A stretch of DNA of 64,000 nucleotides, taken from NCBI GenBank assembly GCA_041687755.1, contig JBDNJM010000186.1, positions 12,197 through 76,196 of the forward strand, written 5' to 3'. Position numbers and translations under genes: made by a program. This document shows positions 1-9,381 of this stretch, piece after piece. How positions within the stretch are numbered: the stretch's first letter is position 1; each line of letters starts with the position of its first letter. Source of the stretch: JBDNJM01 sp041687755. Its GTDB lineage: Bacteria; Planctomycetota; UBA1135; GCA-002686595. The notes beneath the pieces were generated by a model. It searched no databases. It was given only the letters and a program-made list of their open reading frames with translations, and was not told the origin of the DNA.

Positions 1-558
1 ATGACGCTGATGTCGTCCTGCGTGTGGGGCGTCGGCTACACGCTCGTACTCGCGCGCAAGCGACGGTTGCTCAAGCGACTCGCCGCGACCCCTATGCGCC
101 GCACCGACTTCCTACTCGGGGTCTTCCTGTCGCGCCTCCTGTTCCTGGGCCTTGAGGTCCTGATGTTCCTGGGGTTCGGATACTTGGTGTTCGACATCGC
201 CCTGCGCGGGTCGGTGCTGACGGTGGGGGTCGTGGCCTTCGCGGGGGCCGCGGCGTTCTCCGCCCTGGCCCTGGTCGTCGCCGCACGGGTGGCGAGCGTC
301 GAGGCGGCGAACGGCTGGCTGAACTTGATCACCCTCCCGATGTGGATGCTGTCGGGGATCTTCTTCTCCTACGAGCGCTTCCCCGAGGCCCTGCACGCGC
401 CGATCCGGCTGCTGCCGCTCACCGCGCTCAACGACGGGCTGCGCGCGGTGATCAACGACGGCGCGGGCTTCGTGGGCGTCGCGCCAGAGCTGCTCGTCAT
501 GAGCGTTTGGGCCGTCGGCGGCTTCTTGGTCGCGCGCTGGCGCTTCGTCTGGCAGTAG
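1..558 (+). CDS. ABC-2 type transporter permease, C-terminal part
   Basis: The gene is cut by the window start, so the true start lies upstream. The visible 185 residues are hydrophobic with about five membrane segments. They contain the layout typical of ABC-2 permeases: a cytoplasmic KRRLLKRLAATPM-like stretch followed by membrane helices, then a membrane segment with LPMWMLSGIFFSYERFP (residues about 110-127), and a last helix near the end. Such proteins form the membrane part of ABC exporters for drugs, lipids or polysaccharides. The ATPase partner would be expected upstream, outside the window. The substrate cannot be told. It ends in a TAG followed by a run of C and short repeats, and it converges on the next gene. 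Confidence 0.8.
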   Translation: MTLMSSCVWGVGYTLVLARKRRLLKRLAATPMRRTDFLLGVFLSRLLFLGLEVLMFLGFGYLVFDIALRGSVLTVGVVAFAGAAAFSALALVVAARVASVEAANGWLNLITLPMWMLSGIFFSYERFPEALHAPIRLLPLTALNDGLRAVINDGAGFVGVAPELLVMSVWAVGGFLVARWRFVWQ

Positions 559-568
559 CCCCCCCCCC

Positions 569-623
569 CGGGCTCCCAGGCAGAACGAGCTCCCAGGCAG
601 AACGGGCCCCCAAAGTAGAACGG
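569..623. repeat. Short degenerate tandem repeat
   Basis: Three imperfect copies of an approximately 18-base unit (GCTCCCAGGCAGAACG and a diverged CCCCCAAAGTAGAACG) lie just after the permease stop in the convergent gap. Only the sequence pattern supports this; no function is assigned. Confidence 0.6.
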
Positions 624-663
624 GCGCCGCCACCGATGGGGGCGACGCCCGGCGTGCAAACCG

Positions 664-687
664 GAGCGCGCTGGGCTCCGGGCGCTC
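664..687. terminator. Hairpin between convergent genes
   Basis: GAGCGC at 664-669 pairs with GCGCTC at 682-687 around a 12-base loop, in the gap between the permease (+) and the secreted-protein gene (-). There is no clear T-run, so a terminator role is an inference from position. Confidence 0.3.
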
Positions 688-698
688 TCGATTTCGTT

Positions 699-3203
699 CT
701 ACATGTCCTGCAGCAGGGACATCAGCGCGGCGCGGTTCTCCAGGTTGTTGAGGTAGCCCAGCTCGAGCTGGCCGAGCAGGTCGGTGGAACCGATCATCTG
801 CTCCGCGCGGCTCAGGAACACCGCATCACCGGTCAGTTCGAAGCCGTAGGCGAACGAGCTCCAGGACTGGTACAGGTCCCAGCTGTTCAGCGAGAGCCCG
901 TCGGCCGGGGGCCCTGAGCAGTAGATCGGCAGAGTCTCGTCGAGCGGGCCGACCGCGACCTGCTCGTGGGGGGCGTTGCGAACTTCGTCCCAGGTGAACG
1001 GGTCGACCAGGGCGTACAGCGACTTGCGCAACACGTCCTTGAGGGTGTCCGACTCCGGCGCACCGGTGTTCTTGTACACGCTGCACATGACGCCCATCAG
1101 GGCGTGATCAATGATCGCGCCCTCGTAGGTCTGGCGCCCGCGGTACTTGCCGTCGAGTAGCTTCGAGCCGTACTGGGCCTGGATGAAGCCGCTGCAGGTC
1201 GCCTGACCGCGCCGGACGATCTCGACCACGTCGTCGAACCACTCGCGGTTCTCCGTGCGCCACGCGGGCGTGCCCAGCGCGTAGGCGCTGGCCATGGTGT
1301 CGAGGCCCCAGCCGTCACCGCGATTGTAGGTGAAGCCCTTGCCGGGCTGGGCGTTCGTGAAGTTGATGTCGTCGAGCATGCCCGTGGTCTGAACGCTCCC
1401 GCCGATGGTGCCCGGGTACTTGTGGTAAGAGAGCTTGACTAGGGCGGACTGGGCGAGGACGTCGTCGACGCTGAGGGCGTCGCCAGTCAACCAGGCCAGG
1501 GTCTTGGGCGCGCGGGTGTAGCGGATCAGGTGCTGGAGATCGATCGCCTGAAAGTCGGGCAGCTCGAGGGCGCCGGCGTCGGCCAGCCCGTTGTTGAGCA
1601 CGTAATCCACCTGCAGAGTCGAGGCCTTGTCGTAGTTGAACGGGTCGTGACTCGGCAGGGGCTGCATGTAGAAGAAGCCCGGGAAGTACGGTCCGTTCGG
1701 CCCCTGAACCAGGCGCTCATCGACGGTCGGCGGCTGACCGTTGAAGTTGTAGATCACGTTGCGTTGGCGGTCGCTCTTCATGCGGTGCAGCACCTGGAAG
1801 TACTGCAGGCCCGCGGCTGATCCGGCGTAGACCTCCGAGATCGCGTCGTAGAGGTTGATGCCGCCGCCACCGGTGATGCCGCCGTACTTCTGTCCGAAGG
1901 GGTGCGCCCAGCCGACCGCGCCCGAGACGAGGGGCGGGAAGGCGGCCGTGCCGTTGGCCAGGTTGGTGAGCAGTTCGGCGCTCTTGGTCGCGACTTTGTC
2001 GCGCACGAAGTCGAGGCCCAAGTGATCGAGGTGCGGAAGGCGTCCGAGCTGCGGGAAGAAGGCGGGGGTCAGCTCACTCGTCCAGGAGAACTGCGGGGCC
2101 TCCGGGCCGCCACCGCCGAGCGCGATGCCGTAGCCCTCGAGGGCGAGGTGGGCGCGCGCTTCGGCTTCGGCCTGCGGGTCGTTGTCGGGCACCAGGGCGA
2201 GCCGCCGGTGCAGCTGGCCATTGAGCGGCAGCACGTGGAACTTGCCGTTGTCGGGGTTGCTCGCCAGAGGCGTGACGCCCAGGCCGCTCGGCAGGACGAC
2301 GCGTTCACCGAAGGTCTGGTCCTGGTAGGCGGACAGAATCTTCCAGCCGGCCGGCGTGACCAGGTTGAGCTCGCGGAAGTAGACGTCGCCGAGGGCGTCG
2401 TCGAGCGTGCTGTTCGGATCCAGGTCGCTAGCGCCGTTGCTGTAGCGCAGGTCGAGCGTGAGGAAGTCGAACCCCGCGTAGGCGCGGGTGTAGACGTGCA
2501 CGCCGAAGTGGTGCGGCAGCGGCTCGCCTTCGTTGTTGGCCGAGTTCGGGCTGAGGGTCATCGTCAGGTAGCGCTTCGACTCGATGGCGACGTGCCCGTG
2601 GTCCAGCAGTTCGAACGCGCCAATCGCGCCGAAGTCGGAGCCGAGCCCGATCAGCGTGCCCGTGTAGAGGTTCTTGAAGGGGTCGACGACCATCCCGACG
2701 AGCGAGTTGGCGCGCAGGATGAGCTCTTCGATTTTCGGGGTGAGCTGGATCTCGTCCAGCACGCTGGCCCCGCCGAACACGGGCGGCACGCCGGGCAGAA
2801 GCGCCTCCGTATCGAACGCGGCGCCGGGCAGCACCTGGACTCGCAGGATGTCGCCGGGCACCGACTCTTCGCCGAACTCGACGGGAGCCAGCAGGCGCAC
2901 CACCGAGGCCCCGTCGGAGGTGGCCGCGTAGCGCGCGACGACGTCGACCTGGGGCAGGACGAGGCTTCCGTTCGGCATCCGCAGGACGAGCGGGTACGGC
3001 GAATCCACGCCGGGGAGGTAGCTGCCGGGGGGCAGCGGGAGCGTGCCCCGAAGGATGGAGCGCCCCGTGGTCGGGGCATCGAGCTGCAGGACGCCGAGGA
3101 CCGGAATTGATCCGGCCTCTGCGGTGTCCGGGCCTCGTTCTGGCGCGTCTTGGACGGGCGCTGCCGTCAACAGAGCGGCCAAGGCCAGGCAGGTGGAGAT
3201 CAT
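699..3203 (-). CDS. Large secreted protein of unknown function
   Basis: The protein has 834 residues. The start at 3203 was chosen because the translation from there begins with a clean signal peptide (MISTCLALAALLTAAPVQ). The longer open frame upstream adds 44 residues that do not look like protein. The N-terminal half appears rich in beta structure. The C-terminal half (from about residue 560) is helical with many aromatic residues, like an alpha/alpha barrel of the kind seen in secreted polysaccharide lyases. I do not recognise a specific family, and a polysaccharide-degrading role is only a guess from overall shape. It stands alone on the minus strand, divergent from a small membrane protein gene. 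No metal or catalytic motif can be named. Confidence 0.75.
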   Translation of the reverse strand: MISTCLALAALLTAAPVQDAPERGPDTAEAGSIPVLGVLQLDAPTTGRSILRGTLPLPPGSYLPGVDSPYPLVLRMPNGSLVLPQVDVVARYAATSDGASVVRLLAPVEFGEESVPGDILRVQVLPGAAFDTEALLPGVPPVFGGASVLDEIQLTPKIEELILRANSLVGMVVDPFKNLYTGTLIGLGSDFGAIGAFELLDHGHVAIESKRYLTMTLSPNSANNEGEPLPHHFGVHVYTRAYAGFDFLTLDLRYSNGASDLDPNSTLDDALGDVYFRELNLVTPAGWKILSAYQDQTFGERVVLPSGLGVTPLASNPDNGKFHVLPLNGQLHRRLALVPDNDPQAEAEARAHLALEGYGIALGGGGPEAPQFSWTSELTPAFFPQLGRLPHLDHLGLDFVRDKVATKSAELLTNLANGTAAFPPLVSGAVGWAHPFGQKYGGITGGGGINLYDAISEVYAGSAAGLQYFQVLHRMKSDRQRNVIYNFNGQPPTVDERLVQGPNGPYFPGFFYMQPLPSHDPFNYDKASTLQVDYVLNNGLADAGALELPDFQAIDLQHLIRYTRAPKTLAWLTGDALSVDDVLAQSALVKLSYHKYPGTIGGSVQTTGMLDDINFTNAQPGKGFTYNRGDGWGLDTMASAYALGTPAWRTENREWFDDVVEIVRRGQATCSGFIQAQYGSKLLDGKYRGRQTYEGAIIDHALMGVMCSVYKNTGAPESDTLKDVLRKSLYALVDPFTWDEVRNAPHEQVAVGPLDETLPIYCSGPPADGLSLNSWDLYQSWSSFAYGFELTGDAVFLSRAEQMIGSTDLLGQLELGYLNNLENRAALMSLLQDM

Positions 3204-3869
3204 CGGGAGGGTTGCGCAGATAGCGCGGGGAAGGGGGGGGTGCCGGCAGCGATCGGCGCGGGGTTGGAGAATGCACAAGGGCAAGTGCTTGGCGCACTTA
3301 GTCCAGCTGGACGGGGTGGAAGCACTTGCGCGCACTTAAAGCCACCCGTTGTCCGCGCCCGAAGACAGCGCGATTCAAGGCGCGTCGGGCGAATTGAGCG
3401 ATGCCGGCGTCCAGGGGGCTCCAGGCGCTGGAGCGCGACCTGGCGCTCGACGGCGCGCGTGGACCAAAGAACTGAATTCTTGGGGGGGGGGCAGCGGGCT
3501 GAGAGGGTAGGACCTTGCATCTGTGGGGCAAGTGCCATTGCGGGGGTGGCGCTGGATTCTGCACGGGGGCGCTGTCGCCGTACTCCGGCCGACCCGGGGG
3601 CGCCGGCGTCAGGGGATCGAGGGATCGAGGGATCGAGGGATCGCTGGCGTCCTAGGGGGCCTCGGCGGTGCTCCTGGGGAGGGTCCGGAGGGGCGCGCGG
3701 CTCGGTTTTTCGAGCCGTTCCGAGCCGTTTGGAGGAGGCGCGAGGGGCTCCAGAACCCGCCGAGGCGGCGGGGTGGGCGGGCCGATACCCCCGTAACCGC
3801 CGATTTTCGCATCCGGCGCCGGTCCCCGCCGCTTGCACACCCGGTCGGCGGCGACCTACGCTGCTTCCC
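3204..3869. other. Divergent intergenic region, 666 bp
   Basis: No convincing gene was found on either strand. The region lies between two divergent genes and so should hold both promoters, but no clear -35/-10 pair stands out in this GC-rich sequence. It contains G-runs, two similar short stretches with GCACTT motifs (about 3268-3300 and 3320-3340), and the 8-bp tandem repeat at 3613-3643. Confidence 0.5.
3613..3643. repeat. 8-bp tandem repeat (GGGATCGA)n
   Basis: Nearly four perfect copies of GGGATCGA occur in a row. This is a simple-sequence repeat in the divergent gap upstream of the 3870 gene. Length variation here could occur, but nothing in the sequence shows a function. Confidence 0.85.
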
Positions 3870-4529
3870 ATGACGAAAGGCACTCCGTGGACGAGCTGGC
3901 AGGACCCGCTTCCCCTGGTCCAGGGCGGTGGGCTGTCGGCTGCCCCGGACTGGGCGGTGGGGGGACTGGTGCTGGCGATCGCGGGCTGCTTCCTGCTGGC
4001 CAACGCGATTCTCCTGCGCGAGCCGCGCGAGCTGATCCAGGAGCGCTTCGGTCGCCGCGAGGCGCGGCTCGGAAGCATCCGCGGATACATGTTCCACAGG
4101 GTGCAGGTGTCGCTCGGCTTTCTCCTCCTGCTGCTCGGGTTCGGGCTGCAGCTGCTCGGCCACGTCGTGGGCCGCGCGCCCGCGGCCGAAACGGGGGCGA
4201 GCGGAAGCTTCCCGATCCACTGGGTGGGGTTCACGATCGCGCTCGTGGTCGTGCTGGAGGTGCTGGGCTGGTGGATCTCGAGGGCGCTGTTCCAGCGCTA
4301 CGTGCGCGAGTCCCTGCTGGGTCGCGAGAGCCTGCTGGAGTCCGACTCGCGGCTCGCGCGAGAGATCGGAGAGCTGTTCGGCATCGGGCTCGAGCCCGAC
4401 GACACGGTCCAGAGCTATGCCGCGCGCGTGCGCAAGCGCGTGCACCTGCCGCGCACGGCGAAGGCGCCGACCCCACCCGGTGCCGACCTGGACGAGGTGC
4501 TGCTCCAGGCCGAAGAAGGCCCGGCCTAA
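3870..4529 (+). CDS. Small integral membrane protein, unknown function
   Basis: The protein has 219 residues. The start at 3870 is the first methionine giving a compact membrane protein (MTKGTPWTSW); the upstream open frame is arginine-rich and unlikely to be coding. Three membrane segments are visible: about residues 28-49, 77-98 and 112-134. Basic and acidic residues after the first segment (LREPRELIQERFGRREARLG) suggest a cytoplasmic loop. The C-terminal third is soluble and charged. No known family was recognised. The stop codon TAA is followed directly by a copy of the stop-anchored repeat family. Confidence 0.7.
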   Translation: MTKGTPWTSWQDPLPLVQGGGLSAAPDWAVGGLVLAIAGCFLLANAILLREPRELIQERFGRREARLGSIRGYMFHRVQVSLGFLLLLLGFGLQLLGHVVGRAPAAETGASGSFPIHWVGFTIALVVVLEVLGWWISRALFQRYVRESLLGRESLLESDSRLAREIGELFGIGLEPDDTVQSYAARVRKRVHLPRTAKAPTPPGADLDEVLLQAEEGPA

Positions 4530-4640
4530 GAGGCCGTGGGAGCAGCGGCCTTGCCCAGCCGGAGTGCCTCTCTAAAGTCGTCGGGACCGTTGCCTGGTAG
4601 CGCTGAGGTGTCTTTCGCCGATCACCTTGCGGCGCTGGAG
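4527..4640 (+). repeat. Stop-anchored repeat, copy A
   Basis: This copy begins at the TAA of the membrane-protein gene and reads TAA-GAGGC. AGAGGC (4529-4534) can pair with GCCTCT (4566-4571). The rest of the family pattern follows: GTTGCCTGGTAG, then GCCGATCACC and GCGGCGCTGGAG at 4629-4640. Part of the unit appears twice here, making this copy longer than the others. It matches copies after tgt, ruvB and mutL. The hairpin directly after a stop codon suggests a transcript-end role, which is an inference. Confidence 0.7.
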
Positions 4641-5069
4641 CACACGGAGCGTGAACGGATTGCGCCAGGCGCAGTGATCCACGTACCGTGAGACCCTGCG
4701 TGAGGTCGCGAATCACACAGGCTCGCTGCGGGGCTCACGTCGAGGGGGGGAGTGAACTGGCCTGCTTCCGTGTTGTTCCGGGCCCGCCCAACGGCCCCAA
4801 GGTTCGACTCAGCATAGGGTTCCGAGCAGGCGACGGTCGGCCGCCCGACGCGGGCGCCCGCCCCTCCACCACCAAGTCCCTCCTGCGCGCGGACCTGCAG
4901 GTCGGTCCGCGGGGGCCAAAACAACACGGAGGCAGGCCAGGTCCTGGGTGGAGGGACGGGGCGGGTTCCTGTGGGCGGCCCGGTCGCTGCGCTCTCTACG
5001 CAACGATCGCGAGTTGGTGAGGTCTTCATCGGGCAGGGGTGCGCGGGAGTCGCGTTGCCTGCCGCTCGC
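4530..5069. other. Intergenic region made largely of repeats, 540 bp
   Basis: No supported gene. It holds the stop-anchored repeat copy A (to 4640), about 110 bp with nothing recognised, the 189-bp inverted-repeat-bounded element (4755-4943), and about 125 bp before comF in which no clear promoter was seen. Confidence 0.6.
4755..4943. repeat. 189-bp element with terminal inverted repeats, copy 1
   Basis: The left end (CCTGCTTCCGTGTTGTT, from 4761) is matched by the reverse complement of the right end (CCTGCCTCCGTGTTGTT, ending about 4935), with flanking ACTGG / CCAGGT also paired. A second copy sits at 11131-11318 and is clearly similar throughout by eye. The size and ends resemble a MITE-like non-coding mobile repeat. 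Both copies keep an open plus-strand frame of about 55 codons, but without a start or ribosome site I do not call it a gene. Confidence 0.75.
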
Positions 5070-5849
5070 ATGCCGAATTTCCCCTTGCCGCTCGCCTGGA
5101 TCGAACTGCTGCTGCCCGACGGCTGTCGGCTCTGCGGGGCGGCCGCGGTGCATCGGGAACCCTGGCCGCTGTGCCGCGACCATGCGCTGGACTTGAAGCG
5201 GCGCTCGCGGTGCAGAACCTGTGCTGCGGCGCTCCCGCAGGGCCTTCCGGATCGGTCTAGCTGTGCGCGTTGCCGCCGGCGACACCCCGGCGTGGCGCGC
5301 ACGGTTTGCATCGGCGACTACCGAGGAGGGCTGCGCGAGCACGTGTTGCGGGCGAAGCACGGGGGCCGCAGGGATCTGGCCGTGCTGCTTGGGCATGCCC
5401 TGGGCGGGCGCCTGCGGGAGGAACTGGGCGCGCCGCTCCGGGAGGAGCAGGACCCGCGCATTCAGGCACGGCCTGTCGTTCTGGTCCCGGTGCCCCTGCA
5501 CCGCTTGCGGCGCTTCCAACGCGGCTATGACCAGGCCCTGGAACTGGCCCGGGGCGTCGCGGCCAGCACAGGGTGGCCGATCGAGCGTCGGCTCGCGCGG
5601 GGACGAGCGAGCGCTCCCCAGGGCTCGCTCGCCGTGGGCTCACGGGAGGCGAACGTGGCCGGATCCTTCGCGCCGCGCGGGTCGGGGTGCGATGCCCGAG
5701 CGCTCTACGTCGTGGTCGACGACGTGGCGACCTCCATGGCGACGGCCCGGCACGCGGCAGTGGCCCTGCGCCGGTCGGGCGCTGGGCAGGTCGTACTGGC
5801 TACGGCGGCGCGCGCCGCGCGAGGCGTGCCGGGGCGCGCGGACCCGTGA
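5070..5849 (+). CDS. comF: ComF-family phosphoribosyltransferase-like protein
   Basis: The protein has 259 residues. The start at 5070 (MPNFPLPLAW) is chosen because the double zinc-ribbon follows at once: CRLC, then a CxxH-like CRDH, then CRTC and CARC pairs within residues 18-75. The C-terminal part is a type I phosphoribosyltransferase fold, with VLVPVPLHRLRRFQRGYDQA (about 132-151) and the PRPP loop VVVDDVATSMATA (about 212-224). ComF proteins are needed for natural DNA uptake in Gram-positive and some Gram-negative bacteria, where they interact with the uptake and recombination machinery. They are widespread as GntX in others. The gene is single, and convergent with panD. Confidence 0.88.
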   Translation: MPNFPLPLAWIELLLPDGCRLCGAAAVHREPWPLCRDHALDLKRRSRCRTCAAALPQGLPDRSSCARCRRRHPGVARTVCIGDYRGGLREHVLRAKHGGRRDLAVLLGHALGGRLREELGAPLREEQDPRIQARPVVLVPVPLHRLRRFQRGYDQALELARGVAASTGWPIERRLARGRASAPQGSLAVGSREANVAGSFAPRGSGCDARALYVVVDDVATSMATARHAAVALRRSGAGQVVLATAARAARGVPGRADP

Positions 5850-5962
5850 CAACGGGCTGCGGAATCCCGAGCGTGCAGGAGGGTTGCGGCGCCGTAGGCC
5901 GGCGTTGGCCGCGCAGCCTGCGAGTCTGGGCTCAGGCCAGAGGGCCGGGCCCCGGACTGGCG

Positions 5963-5985
5963 GCGGGTCGAGAAGGTCGACCCGC
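5963..5985. terminator. Hairpin between convergent comF and panD
   Basis: A perfect 9-bp stem (GCGGGTCGA / TCGACCCGC) with a 5-base loop lies between the comF stop and the panD stop. Its position suggests a shared terminator. There is no long T-run on either side, so the role is inferred. Confidence 0.45.
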
Positions 5986-6008
5986 ATGCAGGCGGGCCTA
6001 CCCGCAGC

Positions 6009-6380
6009 CTAGAAGGAGGGCACCGTGCTGGGCTTCTCGCGCAGGTACCGGACGAAGCGGTTCTCGTCGTCCACGAGCACGGTCGTCGGCTCGACGGGCT
6101 CCTCGGTCCAGGTGTAGGTCATGAGGATGACCTTGTCGCCTTCGGTGACGAGGTGCGCGGCGGCGCCGTTGATTTCGATCACGCCGCTGCCGCGTTCGCC
6201 GGCGATCACGTAGGTGCTCAGCCGCGCGCCGTTGGTGATGTCCACGATCTGGACCTGCTCGTACTCGCGCATGTCCGACCGCTCGAGGAGCTCCGAATCG
6301 ATGGTGACCGACCCGACGTAGTCGAGGTTCGCACGCGTCACGGTGGCGCGGTGGATCTTGGAGTGGAGGAAGCTGCGCAT
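6009..6380 (-). CDS. panD: Aspartate 1-decarboxylase
   Basis: The protein has 123 residues, within the usual length for PanD. The enzyme turns L-aspartate into beta-alanine for pantothenate and coenzyme A synthesis. The pyruvoyl cofactor is made by self-cleavage at a Gly-Ser bond, seen here as YVGSVTID (Gly23-Ser24). Other family marks are MRSFLHSKIHRATVT at the start, NGARLSTYVI and GSGVIEINGAAAHLV, and the R in TNGAR. The C-terminus has an extra 10 or so residues (FVRYLREKPSTVPSF). The other pantothenate genes are not in the window. It converges with comF and diverges from the SH3-like gene. Confidence 0.96.
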   Translation of the reverse strand: MRSFLHSKIHRATVTRANLDYVGSVTIDSELLERSDMREYEQVQIVDITNGARLSTYVIAGERGSGVIEINGAAAHLVTEGDKVILMTYTWTEEPVEPTTVLVDDENRFVRYLREKPSTVPSF

Positions 6381-6781
6381 GGAGTCGTGCTGGGGCCGGG
6401 TCTTCGGGGGACCCCGGGCTGGGGTCCGGTCGTGGAGCGGTTCGGGCGGGCCGAGCCGCTCCTGCCCTAACTTTAGTTCGGGGAACGCCTGGGTGCCAGG
6501 TGCCCTCCTGGGCGGAGTGGGGTGAAGTGAACTCCTGTCGGGCGGCGCCTGGATTGCTACGCCACGAGCGCTAGGCTTTAGCAGGCGAGCAGGCCGCCCA
6601 GCGCCGGGGCCCGGTCGAGGGTGACGCGCTCCTGCGGGCCCGGGCGGGGTTCCGAGGACGGCGCCTGGTCCTCAAGGCCTTTCTTTGCTTGGGTTACGCG
6701 CTTCGAGCGCCTCGCGCTCTCGGCCCTCGGGCGTCCACGATCCAGTCCACCGCCTTTCGGCACCATGTCCACCGCACCGCC
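6381..6781. other. Divergent intergenic region with a 12-bp dyad
   Basis: No supported gene. The region separates panD (-) from the SH3-like gene (+) and must hold both promoters. A near-perfect dyad is present: GGAGCGGTTCGG (6434-6445) with CCGAGCCGCTCC (6451-6462), one mismatch and a 5-base loop, followed by TGCCCTAACTTTAGTTC. It could be an operator or a leader hairpin of panD; the sequence does not decide. Confidence 0.5.
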
Positions 6782-8038
6782 ATGAACCTCCGATTCCTTA
6801 CGGCCTCGTTGCTTGCCGCAGGTCCCCTGGTCCTGGCTGGCGCGCCTTCGGCGTTCGCCAGCTCCCGGGTCCCGGCCGCCAGCGCGCAGACAGGCACGCC
6901 TGAGCCCGCGGTCGCGGTCGATCCCCAGGCGGCCCCGGCTCCGGAGCGCTACGTGCGCGCCGGCGAGCGCGGCGTCACGCTGCTCAACCTGCGCGACTCG
7001 GCCGGCCAAACGTTGATTCAGGTGCCCGCCGGCGGCCTGCTGGCCGTGCACAGAGAGAGCGCTGGGTGGCTGGGTGTCGACATCCCCGGCGGCTTTCCCG
7101 TTTGGGTCTACGGCCGATACCTGCGTCCGACCAGCGTCGGCAGTGTGCTCGAGGTGACCGGCAACGGGATCAACATGCGCCCGCTGCCGAGTCGCGACGA
7201 GGGCAGCTTCCAGATCCGCTCGAAACTCGTGCGCGGCGACTGGGTGACCCAGATCGGACTGAACGAGCCGGGCAAGCCGCTCGCCGAAAATTGGGTCCAG
7301 ATCATCTCGCCCGAGGGGGCCTTCGGGTGGGTCCAGAGCATGGAGACGGTGCCGCTGTTGCGCGACGAACGCGGCGCGGACCTGTGGGCCGAAGCCGAAG
7401 CGTCCCTGCAAACCATGATGGGGGCTCTGCGCCGCAGGTCGGGTCTGGAAGTGGGGATCGACGAGGCCGCGGTGGTCGTGCCGGCGACGCCGGCTGAGCG
7501 GGCCCTGGTCGGTCTCGCCGAGCGCATGGCCGACGAGATCGAGAAGCCGCTGCCCGACTTCGACGCGGTGCGCAGCATGCTGGATGAAGTCCGCACGCTC
7601 GGGCCCGATCCCGAGGGTCTTGAGGAACTCGCGCGCCTCTCCGAGCGGCTGGACTTCTCCGAGCAGCTCTACCGAGCCAAGGCGGAAATGGAAGAGATCA
7701 AGCTGGAGCGGCGCCGCGAGGCCCAGCGCCTGCAGGCCCAACGCCTCCAGGAAATCAAGCCCCGCGACCCGCTCTACGGGCGCTTCGACCTGCGCGGCAA
7801 ACTTGAGTCGCTGCGCGACGCCTCGGGGCAGGTGACCTACGTCCTGCGCCAGGGCCTGCACACCGCTGCGCAGGTGGAGTGCCGCCTGGGACGCTACGAC
7901 CTCGAGCGCTTCGTGGGCTGCGACCTCGGCCTCGCCGTGGCCACGATCGAGGATAATTCGGTCGCCTTGGCTCCCGACCTTGTGATGGTCAACGTGCTGC
8001 GCCTGGAAGTGCTCAGCGCCCCGCTCGAGTTGCCGTAG
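6782..8038 (+). CDS. Secreted protein with SH3-like domains
   Basis: The protein has 418 residues. The start at 6782 gives a signal peptide (MNLRFLTASLLAAGPLVLAGAPSAFA). Residues about 60-115 (GVTLLNLRDSAGQTLIQVPAGGLLAVHRESAGWLGVD) and 120-185 (NGINMRPLPSRDEGSFQIRSKLVRGDWV, then GWVQS) have the pattern of two bacterial SH3 domains, which usually bind cell-wall or other ligands outside the membrane. Residues about 205-335 are helical and charged, probably coiled coil. The C-terminus (about 340-418) is a small globular part with RFDLRGKLESL. The pathway is unknown. The gene stands alone, divergent from panD and convergent with tgt. Confidence 0.75.
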   Translation: MNLRFLTASLLAAGPLVLAGAPSAFASSRVPAASAQTGTPEPAVAVDPQAAPAPERYVRAGERGVTLLNLRDSAGQTLIQVPAGGLLAVHRESAGWLGVDIPGGFPVWVYGRYLRPTSVGSVLEVTGNGINMRPLPSRDEGSFQIRSKLVRGDWVTQIGLNEPGKPLAENWVQIISPEGAFGWVQSMETVPLLRDERGADLWAEAEASLQTMMGALRRRSGLEVGIDEAAVVVPATPAERALVGLAERMADEIEKPLPDFDAVRSMLDEVRTLGPDPEGLEELARLSERLDFSEQLYRAKAEMEEIKLERRREAQRLQAQRLQEIKPRDPLYGRFDLRGKLESLRDASGQVTYVLRQGLHTAAQVECRLGRYDLERFVGCDLGLAVATIEDNSVALAPDLVMVNVLRLEVLSAPLELP

Positions 8039-8096
8039 CGAGTAGCCCGGCTTCCAGGGCTCAGGGGTCCGACCCGTCTGGCCGGGGGGAAGGATT

Positions 8097-8126
8097 CGGC
8101 GCGGCGGGATTGGTGAAGCCGCGCCG
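8097..8126. terminator. Hairpin between convergent genes
   Basis: A perfect 9-bp stem CGGCGCGGC (8097-8105) / GCCGCGCCG (8118-8126) lies between the SH3-like gene and tgt, which converge. It is a likely terminator by position; there is no T-run. Confidence 0.4.
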
Positions 8127-8140
8127 CCCCAATGGCGTCA

Positions 8141-8205
8141 GCCGATGGGCCAAAAGTCACTTGAGCGGCCATTCGCTCCGGCAGCGCGAACTCCTCTACA
8201 GCCTC

Positions 8206-8208
<3 letters not shown>
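8141..8208 (-). repeat. Stop-anchored repeat, copy B (tgt end)
   Basis: Read on the minus strand, this copy starts with the tgt stop: TGA-GAGGCTGT. It continues with GCGCTGCCGGAGCGAATGG, the partner arm GCCGCTC and the family tail TTTTGGCCCATCGGC. GAGAGGC can pair with GCCGCTC (one mismatch). The tail shared with the mutL copy, CTTTTGGCCCATCG, is the best conserved part of the family. Confidence 0.75.

Positions 8209-9377
<1,169 letters not shown>

Positions 9378-9381
<4 letters not shown>

Noticed and set aside
1902..3110. Long plus-strand open frame (402 codons) opposite the large secreted gene
   Set aside because: It is the antisense shadow of the minus-strand gene in a GC-rich genome; composition is unlike protein and there is no ribosome site.
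4795..4830. tRNA T-arm-like string GGTTCGACTC in the 189-bp element
   Set aside because: No acceptor or anticodon stems can be built around it, and the second copy reads GGCTCGACTC.
4688..5020. Open frame across the 189-bp element as a small gene
   Set aside because: The similar frame in the second copy shifts near the right end and no start codon with a ribosome site is shared; better explained as a non-coding repeat.
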